Source: Terriglobus roseus
GTDB taxonomy: Bacteria; Acidobacteriota; Terriglobia; Terriglobales; Acidobacteriaceae
Assembly: GCF_900105625.1 (NCBI RefSeq)
Contig: NZ_FNSD01000001.1
Span: 1,922,001 to 1,986,000 of the forward strand
Length of the DNA stretch: 64,000 nucleotides
Direction: 5' to 3'
Below the pieces are notes generated by a model that worked only from the letters and a program-made list of their open reading frames with translations, did no database searches and was not told where the DNA came from. Shown here piece after piece: positions 1 through 9,900 of the stretch (its first letter is position 1; each line of letters starts with the position of its first letter). The position numbers were made by a program, and so were the translations under genes.

Positions 1-1063
1 CGCGCATGCTACCCAGAAAGATCAGGATCATCAGGCAGGTAAGGAAGAGGCCAACACCTCCTTCATGCACCAGCGTTGTGATGGCGACCTTCACGAAGCG
101 CGATTGATCGAACTCCACGTCGGTCTTCAAAGAGCTGGGAACGTCCACCAGCGTATTCAGCGTGTCCTTGACGCCGTTCACAATGGCGATGGTGTTGGAG
201 TCGCCGCCCTGCTTGAAGATCGGCAGGTACACACCACGCTGGCCGTTCACGCGGACGATGTTGTACTGCAGGCCGAAGGAGTCCTGCGGCGTTGCGACAT
301 CACCCACGCGCACGGGCGACTGGCCCACCATCTTCAGCGGTACCTGCGCGATATCCGCTGCGCCGCCCAGCATGGAGTTGGTATAGATGTTGTAGTCGTA
401 GCGGCCGATCTGCACATCGCCCGCAGGCAGGATCACGTTGGCGTCGTTGACCGCACGCACCACATCCATGGGACTTAGCTGATTCGCCTCAAGCTTGTAC
501 GGGTCGGCATACAGCATGATCTGCCGCCAGCGACCACCGAAGGGCTGCGTGACGGAAGCTCCCTGCACGCTTGCAAGCTGGTTGCGGACGAAGTTCTGTC
601 CCACGTCCTTCAAGGTACTTTCGTTCAGTCCAGAGCCACTGAGAGTAACGAGCGCCACCGGCGTGCTCGCGGCATCCTGCTTCAACACGATGGGCGGATA
701 GGTGCCCGGCGGCATGTCACGAAGATCACTGCTGGCAAGCGAAGAGATGCTCGCAGCATCCGCATCGGGATCCGTGCCCGCACGGAAGTAGACCTTGATC
801 AGCGACACACCCGGCAGCGATCGGGACTCCATGTGATCGATGCCGGCGGCCAGTGTGAACTGCCGCTCCAGGTGATAGGTGATGTTGGTTTCAATCTGCT
901 GCGGCGGCATACCGGAGTAGAACGTAGCGACAGCGACCACCGGCAGGTTCACGGGCGGAAACATATCGACAGGCATGCTGCCAACGCTGACCGTGCCAAG
1001 GATCATCACGACCAGGCACAGCACCACGATCAGATAGGGGTTGCGGATGGAAAATCCCGACAT
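1..1063 (-). CDS. RND-family efflux pump, inner-membrane permease (N-terminal part, cut by window edge)
   Basis: The reading frame opens at an ATG at 1063 and stays open to base 1, giving the first 354 residues or so; the C-terminal two thirds lie outside. The start MSGFSIRNPYLIVVLCLVM is the typical first transmembrane helix of AcrB/HAE-type pumps. It is followed by the PVDMFPPVNLPVV segment and periplasmic porter-domain sequence with IETNITYHLERQ and RAVNDANVILPAGDVQIGRYDY. The second membrane helix (GVGLFLTCLMILIFLGSMR) is just entered at the edge. It is the last gene of a minus-strand tripartite operon, 32 bases after the membrane-fusion gene, with AGAGGA upstream. Such pumps use the proton gradient to export drugs or metals. 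The substrate cannot be told from this half. Family call is secure. Confidence 0.93.
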   Translation of the reverse strand, partial: MSGFSIRNPYLIVVLCLVVMILGTVSVGSMPVDMFPPVNLPVVAVATFYSGMPPQQIETNITYHLERQFTLAAGIDHMESRSLPGVSLIKVYFRAGTDPDADAASISSLASSDLRDMPPGTYPPIVLKQDAASTPVALVTLSGSGLNESTLKDVGQNFVRNQLASVQGASVTQPFGGRWRQIMLYADPYKLEANQLSPMDVVRAVNDANVILPAGDVQIGRYDYNIYTNSMLGGAADIAQVPLKMVGQSPVRVGDVATPQDSFGLQYNIVRVNGQRGVYLPIFKQGGDSNTIAIVNGVKDTLNTLVDVPSSLKTDVEFDQSRFVKVAITTLVHEGGVGLFLTCLMILIFLGSMR

Positions 1064-1095
1064 GCTTTGAGCGTTTCCTCTCTGGGCTGTGGTGC

Positions 1096-2304
1096 TTAAT
1101 GACTTATTGCGGACTCGTAGGCAGCCGGCTGCGGATCGACCTTCTGTCCGTCGGACATACCGGTATGGCGACCCACGATGACCTTGTCGCCGGTGTTGAG
1201 GCCGGAGAGGATCTCGACGCGATTCGCCGTCTGCAGGCCCACCTTCACGGTCACCTGGTGGATCACGCCATCGCGTACCGTGTAGGCCTGCTGCACGCTC
1301 GTGCCAAGGCCGTCCACTGCATCCAGCGGAACGCTAAGGGCCGCAGGTCGATTTGCAAGATGCAGATGCACCTCGGCATACATGCCGGGCACCAGAGAGC
1401 CATCGGGATTGGGCACGTCGACTTCAGTGTTCATGGTGCGCGTTGCCATCTGGATGGAGTCGGCGGTGCGCGAGACCTTGCCCTGCAACGTGCGATGCAG
1501 GCTGCTTACCTCGACGTCCACAGTCTGTCCGTCCCGCACGTCGGAGACGGCGTTAACGGGGATCGGCAATGTCAGACGCAGCCGGTCGTTCTGCGCCAGT
1601 GTGACCACAGGCATGGCCTGTGTCTGCGACGATGTTCCGGCCTGGATCATGGATCCGGTATTCGCGAAGCGCTTGGTGACAACGCCAGTAAACGGCGCAC
1701 GGATCGTGGCGTACTGCATCATCGTGACGGTGCGTGCATACTCCGATTCGGCCTGCAACTTCTGCTGCTCCGCGGCCCTCAGCGATGAGTTTGCACTGGC
1801 GAGTTGGGCCGATGCTTCCAGCTGCTTGGACTGCGCGACATCGATCTCCTGCCGTGGCACCAGTCCCTGGTCGCGAGCGGCCACGTCCTTGATGCGCTGG
1901 AACGACAGCGACGCAATGTTGGCTCCAGCTTGAGCCCGTTGAATCGCGGCCTGGGCGGTGATCACGTTGGCCTCAGCGGCGGCAACGCCTGCCTTGGCCT
2001 TCGCGACGTCGTCCTGAATCTCAGGCACTTCCAACGTGGCGAGCACAGCGTTCTGCTGCACGTGGCTCCCAATGTCAACGTTGATGGCCTTCACATAGCC
2101 AGCCACCTTTGCCATCACGTCCACTTCCTGAAAGGGACGAAACTCCGCAGAGAGCACGAGATTGTTTTCGAGGCTGGCGGCTTCGGCCGTTGCCACGGGC
2201 ACCGTGACCACCGGAGCCGCAGTTGGTGCCGGTGCTTTGCAGCCCTGCAGTGCCGCGAGACCAGCGATCGCACTTGCGGTGAATACCTTCTTGATTGCAA
2301 CCAA
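1096..2304 (-). CDS. RND efflux membrane-fusion (periplasmic adaptor) lipoprotein
   Basis: About 402 residues. The start is a TTG at 2304 preceded at good spacing by AGGGGAG; no better ATG exists. The N-terminus is a lipoprotein signal ending in the lipobox LQGC (Cys at about residue 22), so the protein is probably anchored in the inner membrane. Domains in order are a lipoyl/barrel-sandwich half (VMAKVAGYVKAINVDIGSHV), a long helical hairpin rich in Ala and Gln (residues ~95-190), the second lipoyl half (ATIRAPFTGVVTKRFANTGS) and beta-barrel/membrane-proximal domains. This is the MexA/AcrA/CusB fold bridging pump and outer-membrane channel. It sits between the TolC-like gene (13 bases upstream) and the pump gene. 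Confidence 0.93.
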   Translation of the reverse strand: MVAIKKVFTASAIAGLAALQGCKAPAPTAAPVVTVPVATAEAASLENNLVLSAEFRPFQEVDVMAKVAGYVKAINVDIGSHVQQNAVLATLEVPEIQDDVAKAKAGVAAAEANVITAQAAIQRAQAGANIASLSFQRIKDVAARDQGLVPRQEIDVAQSKQLEASAQLASANSSLRAAEQQKLQAESEYARTVTMMQYATIRAPFTGVVTKRFANTGSMIQAGTSSQTQAMPVVTLAQNDRLRLTLPIPVNAVSDVRDGQTVDVEVSSLHRTLQGKVSRTADSIQMATRTMNTEVDVPNPDGSLVPGMYAEVHLHLANRPAALSVPLDAVDGLGTSVQQAYTVRDGVIHQVTVKVGLQTANRVEILSGLNTGDKVIVGRHTGMSDGQKVDPQPAAYESAISH

Positions 2305-2317
2305 AGCCCGCTCCCCT

Positions 2318-3616
2318 TTAGTTCAAAAGTCCAGCTGCAAAGTCGAGCTCTGCGCGTCGTGACAGATAGGTGTAAGTTGCAGCCGCTGAAGTAATCTCTG
2401 CGGACGTCTCGTTGAGCTGTGCTTCGTTCAACTCCACAATGCTGCCAAGGCCCGCGTCGTACCGGTCCTGTGCCAGGCGCAGCGCTTCCTTGCTCTGCGC
2501 TACGAGACGGGCGGTGACGCCCAGGCTCCGATAGGCCTCGTCGGCCCGATACCACGCGTCGCGAACCTGCTCGTTCACCTGCAGTTGCACCTGCTCGACA
2601 TCGCGCTGACGTGCGGTGGCTTCGAGTTCTGCCTCGGCACGTCGTGCGGCAAACAGGTTGCCGTTGAAGACGGGAATGTTCAGGTTGAAACCCGCGGCAG
2701 CGTAATTGTCATGCAGGGTGTGATCGTGGAACGGAATCTGACCAGCCGCGCCCAGCACGTTGAGTGACGGATAGCTAAGCCGCTTCTCTGCAAGAGCAAC
2801 TTCATGCGCGGCCTGTTGCGATGCCTGCGCCGCACTTAGATCCGCACGCTGCGCCTGAGCCTGTTGCTGCAACGCATCGGGAGCGGGCGGCAGCGGGTCA
2901 GCGAGGGATGCCGGCTCCGTCAGAGTTTCGGTGACAGGCTTCGCTTGCCCCATAGCGGTCGCCAGTCGCGATCGATCCTGCGCGACCGCGCTCTGCGCCT
3001 GCACGACGGCGAGGTCGGCTTCGCTCTCCAGCACATTCGCGAAGTTCACATCCAGTGTCGAGCGCAACTCGCTCTGCGCCAGCGCGGATAACTGCCGCGA
3101 GATGAGATGGCGGTTCGCCTGCGCAGCTTGCGCTGCTCGCAGCACGGCCTCAGCACCCAGCGCGCCGAAGTAAGCTTCGCGCACGTTCAGACGAACCTGC
3201 GCCTTCGTCAGCGTTGCCATGTCAGCCTGTGCTGCAGACTGAAACTTCGCGCTGCCAATCAGGGCGTTCGTGCGACCGAAGTCCGTTACCAACTGCGTGA
3301 GATTGCCACCATACGCAAATCGATCGGAGACTGCGGACGTGGTGACATTGCCGGCAGCGGTTGAGGTACCGGTGTCTGCAACCAGTGCTCCCGTTGCGTT
3401 GAAGTTCACCGTTGGCAACAGGCCCGACCTTGCCTGACGGATACGTTGTGAGGAGGCGCGGGCGCGCAGTTGCGCGGCGAGTAACTGCGGCTGGCGGGCG
3501 ATAGCGGTCGCCTCTGCCTGGTCCAGTGTCAAAGCGGGCGCAGCCGTCTGCGCGTTCGCTCGAACGGCCGCTGCCAGCAGAAAGACAGCGATGCGGGAAG
3601 CGTGGGCGCTCGCCAT
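2318..3616 (-). CDS. TolC-like outer-membrane efflux channel
   Basis: 432 residues from the ATG at 3616; the frame stays open for 70 codons further upstream, but that part is the shadow of the preceding gene. The start overlaps the upstream stop by one base (TAATG), a coupling arrangement. A signal peptide (MASAHASRIAVFLLAAAVRANAQ) is followed by ALTLDQAEATAIARQPQL, the usual start of an OEP repeat. Two alpha-helical OEP repeats follow, with the characteristic NLNIPVFNGNLFAARRAEAE and the closing ALRLAQDRYDAGLGSIVELNEAQ. It should form the outer-membrane trimeric duct of the RND pump encoded directly downstream. Family assignment is confident; substrate is unknown. Confidence 0.92.
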   Translation of the reverse strand: MASAHASRIAVFLLAAAVRANAQTAAPALTLDQAEATAIARQPQLLAAQLRARASSQRIRQARSGLLPTVNFNATGALVADTGTSTAAGNVTTSAVSDRFAYGGNLTQLVTDFGRTNALIGSAKFQSAAQADMATLTKAQVRLNVREAYFGALGAEAVLRAAQAAQANRHLISRQLSALAQSELRSTLDVNFANVLESEADLAVVQAQSAVAQDRSRLATAMGQAKPVTETLTEPASLADPLPPAPDALQQQAQAQRADLSAAQASQQAAHEVALAEKRLSYPSLNVLGAAGQIPFHDHTLHDNYAAAGFNLNIPVFNGNLFAARRAEAELEATARQRDVEQVQLQVNEQVRDAWYRADEAYRSLGVTARLVAQSKEALRLAQDRYDAGLGSIVELNEAQLNETSAEITSAAATYTYLSRRAELDFAAGLLN

Positions 3617-4371
3617 TAACGGCTGGCCTGCTGCACGGGCAAAACCTCCAGCAGCGCCGTGGAATGCTTCGGTACTTCCGCCGCACGCCGTGCCGAGACA
3701 AAGGTCAGCGTGGAGGGCTGCGCCGCCGATCCCGTTTCCACAGCTCGCATACCGGTAAAGCCGTACACACCGCAGGCTGACGCCGAGTAGATCCCCATGG
3801 AGACTTCCGTCGATCCACCATCGCAACGTCCGCTCGCGATCAGGTGAGCATAGACACCGTCGCGACGGCTGTAAGCCACAACATCTCCATCTTTGTTCTC
3901 GATTCCTTCCTGCGAGGCGTACATCTGATCGCCGCCCACAAGGGTCCGCGTGCTGCGCGAATCCAGGTCATTCGATACCGGTGCGTACGCGTTGATGCTC
4001 GTGATGGAATCAGCAATCGCGCGGACCGTCACATGCAACGGAAGGGAGAGTGAACCGCTCTGTACGCTGTCAAAGCGAATTGAGAGCCGCGATGCTGCCT
4101 GCTTTGCATAAGGCGTCTTGTCGAAGGTGTAACCCGATACTTCAACAACGTGGCCCGTAACGCGTGCGCCGGAAGGAAGCACGGCACCGCTGGAGAGCTT
4201 AACCTGTTGGAAGGTCTTTGCCTCTACCAAGTCACCGGCCTTTGCGTGGCTTGCATCGACCGAATGCGTGAAGGTGATGGGCAAGGTAGTCGATGCGTCC
4301 AACCAGGGACTCTGAGCAGAAATAGCCAGCGGAGAAAGCAGCAGTAACGAGAAAGCGAGGGTGCGGGACAT
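3616..4371 (-). CDS. Secreted hypothetical protein, first gene of the efflux operon
   Basis: 251 residues from an ATG with a strong GGAGG five bases upstream. A signal peptide (MSRTLAFSLLLLSPLAISAQS) indicates export. I do not recognise a named family. The mature part is beta-rich and has the pattern KAGDLVEAKTFQQVKLSSGAVLPSGARVTGHVVEV. That pattern resembles the first domain of the PEGA protein at 26464-27354 (GQMVPFEVTEDVIVQGITVIPKGSP), so both may share a small SH3-like secreted domain. Two cysteines near the C-terminus could pair. It leads the efflux operon and overlaps the TolC-like gene by one base, so it is co-expressed, but a role in efflux is only inferred. Confidence 0.8.
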   Translation of the reverse strand: MSRTLAFSLLLLSPLAISAQSPWLDASTTLPITFTHSVDASHAKAGDLVEAKTFQQVKLSSGAVLPSGARVTGHVVEVSGYTFDKTPYAKQAASRLSIRFDSVQSGSLSLPLHVTVRAIADSITSINAYAPVSNDLDSRSTRTLVGGDQMYASQEGIENKDGDVVAYSRRDGVYAHLIASGRCDGGSTEVSMGIYSASACGVYGFTGMRAVETGSAAQPSTLTFVSARRAAEVPKHSTALLEVLPVQQASR

Positions 4372-4425
4372 AATGACCTCCGGGTCAGGACAGCGCCTGC
4401 TAGCCCGAAGTTGACCACCTGTTCG

Positions 4426-4455
4426 CCTTACACTCCCTTACAAGAATCTGACAAG
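4426..4455. promoter_or_regulatory. Direct repeats in the divergent efflux/two-component promoter
   Basis: The 149 bases between the divergent genes hold CCTTACA at 4426-4432 and again at 4436-4442 (10 bases apart), then ACAAG at 4440-4444 and 4451-4455 (11 bases apart). Direct repeats spaced by one helical turn are the usual binding pattern of OmpR/PhoB-type regulators, and one is encoded next door. Binding is inferred, not shown. Confidence 0.4.
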
Positions 4456-4520
4456 AGAAGAAGGCCGCTTGTACCCTGCGGTGCTGTACGGAATCATAGG
4501 TAGGGATAGGGGAAACACGC

Positions 4521-5216
4521 ATGGTGCAGGCTCGCTCGAAAATTCTGGTGGTTGAGGACGATCGAAAACTCTCCTCCGCACTGGTGTCGGGCATTGAGGC
4601 CGCCGGTTATGAGGTAAGCGCTGCCGCCTCTGCCGAAGAGGGTTTCTTCCTTCTGCACCGGCTGCAACCGGACCTGCTGCTGCTGGACCTGACCCTTCCC
4701 AATCGCAATGGCTTGGAAGTACTGCAACAGATTCGACAGGAAGGCCTCGATGTTCGGGTGCTAATCCTTACCTCGCACAACACCATTGATGACCGTGTTG
4801 CGGGCCTGAAGACGGGTGCCGATGACTATATGGGCAAGCCGTTTTCCTTCCCGGAGTTAATCGCTCGCATCGAAGCACTGTTACGCCGCGTGCTGCCGCC
4901 GCCTCCTCCGCAGAAGTTAGTCATTGGAGATCTTGCGCTGGATGTCCGCACTAGAACCGCCACACGCAGCGACACAAGACTGGAACTTACTGCGCGTGAA
5001 TTTGACCTATTGCTTTATCTGGCAGAGAGCAACGGCAGGACCGTTTCGCGCGAGATGCTGGCACGCGATGTCTGGCAGGAGACTTCGCGATACACGCCAC
5101 TCGACAACGTGATTGACGTCCAGATGGCCCGCCTTCGCCGCAAGATAGACGATCCCTTTCCCGTCAAATTGCTGCAGACAGTGCGCGGTATCGGGTTCAG
5201 CCTGAGGGAGCCCTAA
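4521..5216 (+). CDS. OmpR/PhoB-type response regulator
   Basis: 231 residues. The receiver domain (residues 1-120) has the acidic pair E12/D13 in VVEDD, phospho-acceptor D56 in LLLLDLTLP, T84 and K106 in the switch region. A winged-helix domain follows (about 130-230) with ELTAREFDLLLYLAE and the recognition segment VDVQMARLRRKID-like VIDVQMARLRRKID. The ATG is preceded by AGGGATAGGGG. It ends in TAA directly followed by the GTG of the kinase gene, so the two are translationally coupled. The pair is divergent to the RND efflux operon, the arrangement of CusRS/CzcRS-like systems that control metal or drug pumps, but the signal cannot be read from the sequence. Confidence 0.93.
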   Translation: MVQARSKILVVEDDRKLSSALVSGIEAAGYEVSAAASAEEGFFLLHRLQPDLLLLDLTLPNRNGLEVLQQIRQEGLDVRVLILTSHNTIDDRVAGLKTGADDYMGKPFSFPELIARIEALLRRVLPPPPPQKLVIGDLALDVRTRTATRSDTRLELTAREFDLLLYLAESNGRTVSREMLARDVWQETSRYTPLDNVIDVQMARLRRKIDDPFPVKLLQTVRGIGFSLREP

Positions 5217-6638
5217 GTGCGCGTCGCCCGCCCCGCAAGCATCCGTGCGCGCCTCACCGCCTGGTATGTCGGCGTGCTGGCGGCAATGCTGCTGGTCTAT
5301 GCGGTCATCGTCTTCGTCTTTCAGTACGCCACGCTTACCAACCAGATCTTTCATGATGAAGTGCAGGACATTGTGACGGTCGAAGGTCTTCTCTACTTTG
5401 ACGCGCACGGCACGCTGGAACTACGGCAGGACTACTACTCGCGACCGCAGTCCCACCTTCTGATCGATCGCATGATGGAAGTGCGTGATCTTTCAGGGAA
5501 CACGCTGTATCGCAGCCCAACGCTGCGCGGGCAATCACTGGGCGGACCGAATCAACCGAACGAAGGCGATGCCGGCTTCAACGAACACATCACCCACCTT
5601 GCCGATGGCAATTACGTTTTTGTCATCAGCCACGTGCACGGTATGAATGGACGTGTGGTGCTTATCCGTCTGGGCTATAGCCTGGCGCCGCTTCGTGATC
5701 GCATGGAACAGTTTCTCCTCCTGCTGCTGATCGCGTTTTCGCTGGTGCTTGCAGTCGCCGCAATGGCCGGCCAATTCATCGCAAAACGGGCGCTCCTACC
5801 GCTGGAGCAGATGAGCACAAGAGCTGCAAGCATCACGGCACTTAACCTGAGTGACCGCCTGGTGATTCAGAATGCGAACGATGAACTGGGCCACATGGGC
5901 CTGGTCTTCAATCACCTGCTCGAGCGGTTGGAACAGTCGTTCCAGCAGCTTCAGCGGTTCACTGCAGATGCAGCGCACGAGTTGCGAACACCCCTCGCGT
6001 CCTTGCGCGCGGTTGGTGAGGTCGCGCTCCAAAAAGAAGAGGACATCGAGAGCTATCGCGAAGCGCTAAGCAGCATCCTGGAAGAAACCAATCGGCTGAA
6101 CGAAACCGTGGACAGTCTGCTCCTGCTCGCTCGTACCGAAGCCAATCTTGGTACGGAGGATGCAGAGGTCTTCGCCATTGGCGAGCCAGTCTACGAGATC
6201 CTCAACCTGCTGGGCGTACTACTGGAAGACCGGCAAATCTCTGTGCGGACCGATGGAGAAGATGAAAGCCGGATAAGAATACGAGCGAAGCGAGGGCTGC
6301 TTCGCGTGGCGCTGATGAATGTCATTCACAACGCGCTCAAATTCTCACCCGATGCTTCGACTCTGACGATCTCCTACCAGCCACTCGCAGCTCCGGAGGC
6401 CAGAATGCGGCTCACCGTGGAAGACCAAGGCCCCGGCATAGCACCAGGTGAACACGAACAGATCTTCGAGCGCTTTTTCCGTGGGCACCAGCAGCCTCAA
6501 GAAGGCACCGGGGGCACCGGTCTGGGTCTCGCCATCGCACGGCTCATCATCGAACGCAGTGGTGGCACCATCCACTTCGATGAAACGGCAAAAGACGGCG
6601 CACGCTGCATCATCGAACTGCCCACTTACATCGATTGA
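5217..6638 (+). CDS. Membrane sensor histidine kinase (HAMP, HisKA, HATPase)
   Basis: 473 residues starting at a GTG that touches the stop of the regulator gene. Membrane helices lie at about 16-38 and 163-188, enclosing a periplasmic sensor of some 125 residues. A HAMP linker follows (190-243), then a HisKA domain with phospho-acceptor H254 in FTADAAHELRTPLASL. The ATP-binding domain has an N box (MNVIHNALKFSP), G1 (VEDQGPGIAP), F box (IFERFFRG) and G2 (GGTGLGLAI). All catalytic motifs are intact. The layout matches CusS/QseC-type kinases, and the gene neighbourhood suggests it senses a substrate of the RND pump. Confidence 0.93.
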   Translation: MRVARPASIRARLTAWYVGVLAAMLLVYAVIVFVFQYATLTNQIFHDEVQDIVTVEGLLYFDAHGTLELRQDYYSRPQSHLLIDRMMEVRDLSGNTLYRSPTLRGQSLGGPNQPNEGDAGFNEHITHLADGNYVFVISHVHGMNGRVVLIRLGYSLAPLRDRMEQFLLLLLIAFSLVLAVAAMAGQFIAKRALLPLEQMSTRAASITALNLSDRLVIQNANDELGHMGLVFNHLLERLEQSFQQLQRFTADAAHELRTPLASLRAVGEVALQKEEDIESYREALSSILEETNRLNETVDSLLLLARTEANLGTEDAEVFAIGEPVYEILNLLGVLLEDRQISVRTDGEDESRIRIRAKRGLLRVALMNVIHNALKFSPDASTLTISYQPLAAPEARMRLTVEDQGPGIAPGEHEQIFERFFRGHQQPQEGTGGTGLGLAIARLIIERSGGTIHFDETAKDGARCIIELPTYID

Positions 6639-6867
6639 CGCAGTCTCAAGAGGCTATCTCGGTCAAGATCGTCGAAGCAGCTTGGGACAGTCTTGGAATC
6701 GGGCAGGCCTGACTTCTTCCTACGACATAAATCGCAACAAAGCTACGGCGAATAGATCCTCACGCTCGATACGGCGTTATCGGCACCGATCCGCGACACG
6801 AAGATCTTAAAACCCTCTCGCTACAAACAACAGGAAGCACTTTGTAGGCGGCGGTGCTTTGATCAGC

Positions 6868-6902
6868 AAAAGACAACCCCACCTGTGGTGGGGTTGTCTT
6901 TT
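6868..6902. terminator. Bidirectional rho-independent terminator
   Basis: A perfect 16-base inverted repeat (6868-6883 with 6887-6902) around a TGT loop, with AAAA on one side and TTTT on the other. It separates the convergent sensor kinase and TonB-dependent receptor genes and should stop transcription from both. The rest of 6639-6916 shows no gene. Confidence 0.9.
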
Positions 6903-6916
6903 GCCAAAGCTACTGA

Positions 6917-9900
6917 CTAGAAAACGTACTTCGCTGATAGCTGCATTTGACGGGCTTGTGACCGAGCAGACGTAATCTGTCCGAAGGCCGCAGACTGGGT
7001 GTTGTTTGTCGGATTACCAAGTGAGGTGATGTTGAAGACGTTCGCCGCGTCGGCACGGAAGCTAACATGCTGGCTTTCGGTGATGCTGAAGTCTTTGTAG
7101 ACCGAAGCATCCGCGGACTGGTAGCCCGGAGCGCGCTCCGAGTCCACCCGAGCCGTGCCAAAGGTTCCGTTGAGCGGCTGACCATAAGCGCAAACGCCGT
7201 TGTCATAGCCATGCGATGTTGCGGGAGAGTTCGATGGGGTGCAAGGAACCGCGGACGCGTCTGTACCAAACCAGTTATTTGCGGTACGGTTCGTGTGCGT
7301 AATGGCACGGTAGTAGTTCGCCCGTTCCGAGTTGTTTTTCGTGAAGCTGACAAGACTGGCGCCCATGTTCACCGGGAAGCCCGTATAAACGATTGCTGAC
7401 ATCGCGACGTGCCACCCGCCTACAACCTCGTCGAAGGCGCGATTCATGTTTGCGCCGAGCATCCGACCACGACCAAATGGCAAAGCGTAGTTCATGTGTC
7501 CGTTGATATTGTGCCGCACGTCCTGGGCAGTCGGGCCGTACTCTGCATGATTGTCGTAATAATTCTGAGCATAAGCCGACTGACCGTTAATGCCCTGCGC
7601 ACCGAAGAAGCCAGTGCTATTGGTCAGGGCCTTCGCCCAGGTGTAGTTCGCCGTCAGCTCTAGTCCTTTGCTTAGACGCTGGCGGTAAGTCGCCTGCAGG
7701 CTGTTGTAGTTCTCCATCGCATTCGAGTTGGTGAACACAACGGAACCTGTCTGGCCCACCAGGTTCACATACGGCGCCGGACAGGCAGTAGCAAGCGCGG
7801 CGTTGTTTGGATCGGTTGCCACGCCATTGATGTAGCAGGGTGCCGCGAGTGCATTGCCTGCGCCGGCCGTTACGAGATGCTGACCCGTCTCACCGAGGTA
7901 ACCGACGGTCAAAGACGCCGTTTTGCTGACCTGATACTCGGCCGTCAGACTAAACTCCTGAAGGAACATGGGCTTGATCTTCTGGTCCCAGGCGCGAATG
8001 GTCGTGGTGCAGGGCGTGGTGCTCGTTGTGATGTCGCAGGACGTGTTGCTTGTTCCGAAGCCTTGGGACGTGGTGTACGGTGTTCCGGCGCTTGTCGCCG
8101 TAGGCACAGCTGCGGCTGCTGTGAAGCCGTTCTGGAACGGGTAGTTGAAGTTCAGACGGAGATTCGCGCCGGTGCCTTCGAAGAAGGTTGTGATTCCGTA
8201 GCCGCCGCGCAGCACGGTTTTCGGAGTGACGTTCCAGGCGAATCCTAAACGCGGCATGAAGTTAGTCCACACACCGTCGTAAAGTGCGCGACTGTTCCCG
8301 TTCACGCCGGCCAGTAAGACTTTCTTGGTCGCAACATTGATATTGGCTTGCTTGTTGTTGACCTCCAGAATTGGCTGGTCGTACTCCCAACGCAGTCCCA
8401 GGTTGAGTGTCAAATTAGGAGATGCTTTCCAGTCATCTTGGATGAAGGCCGAATTGCGGAACTGACGCTGGCCAGCGAGACCAGTAACACCACCGATGGC
8501 ACGCTGATAGATGCGGTTCAGGTTGAAGTCAGCAAGTGAGAAGCCACCTGACGTACCGGCCTGCGCTGTGAACTGACCGCTGTAGTCAAAGTGGCCCAGG
8601 GCACCGTCGTTGCCGGGATAGAAGGTGTTCTGCTGATAGCGCAGAATCTGTACGCCACCCTTGATAGTATGCCGGGCAAGCTGGTAGGTAAGCGTGTCGG
8701 TGTAGCTGAAGGTGTTATCGATGTAAGTCGTACCGGTCGACAGGTTACCCAGGTTGGTGAGTCCGCCCGTGTTGTTGCCGGTAAAGGATTGCTGCGTAAA
8801 GCCGTTCTGGGGCTGCGGGATGCTGCCGAGGCCGACGATGGAATTGCCATTCATGCCGAAGTGACCGGTCGGGTCACTGGTATTCGCGCCAAGTACCACA
8901 ACTCGCGAAAATCCCATGTTGTAGTCATTGATCAGGCGCGGCGAGAACTGATGCACTTCATCAAACGAGAAGCTCTGGAAGGGCAAAACGGTAGAGCCAG
9001 GAAATGTAATGCCCAAAACCGGCGTGGTGTAATCGCCAGCCAGCGCATGCGAATAGCTGCCAGAAAAGTTATCCCGTTGAGACAGTGTGTAGTTCACCTT
9101 GATGTCGAACTGATCGTCATAACGGTTTGTCTTCGTGGGTGCCTGGTAGTTGTTCTGCGTGATCAGGCCGCCCGGAGTGGGTGCATGATTCGGCAGAGGG
9201 TAGTACTCAGGATGCGCATAGAGATATTGCGCTACCGGATTGGTCGCCGCGCCAAGCTGGTTGTTAACGTAGGCGGGCTGTCCCGCCACCTGCGTGTTGT
9301 ACAGCTGGATCGTCTTGCCGCCGTTGAGAGAAGGGGCAAGCAATTCGCTGAAATCGCCAGCACGCATCTTTTGCGTCGCTACGGAACCCAAGCCGACGCC
9401 CGCCGAATGGTAACGCCGTCCTTCATAGTCGACGAAAAAGAACAGCTTGTCCTTGATGATGCGTCCGCCGAACGTGCCACCGAAGATCGTCTGAGTGTAG
9501 GGCGTGATCGGCACAAACGATGCCGCGGAAGCCTGGTGCTTGTTCGCGTAGGTATTTGCGTCCATGTTGTAGTTCGACAGGTTCATGAAAGCGCTGCCGT
9601 GAAATGCGTTTGTACCGCTCTTCAGCAGCGTGATGATGTCACCACCGCCAACGTTTCCGAACTCTGCATTTGCGTTCGCAGAGATTACGCGAACCTGCCC
9701 AATCGCATCCGCACTCGGGTTGTAGCCGAGCTGGTTGTTGATCGTCTCGTTGATGTCGATGCCTTCCAGCAGGAAGTTATTCGCTTCCTGGCGGTTGCCG
9801 TTCTGCGAGGCAAGTGTGCCATTACCATTACGCTCAATAGCCGCGGCGCTGCCGGTAAACGAAGCCGGCGAGCCTGTTACCGCACCGGGCACGTAGAGTG

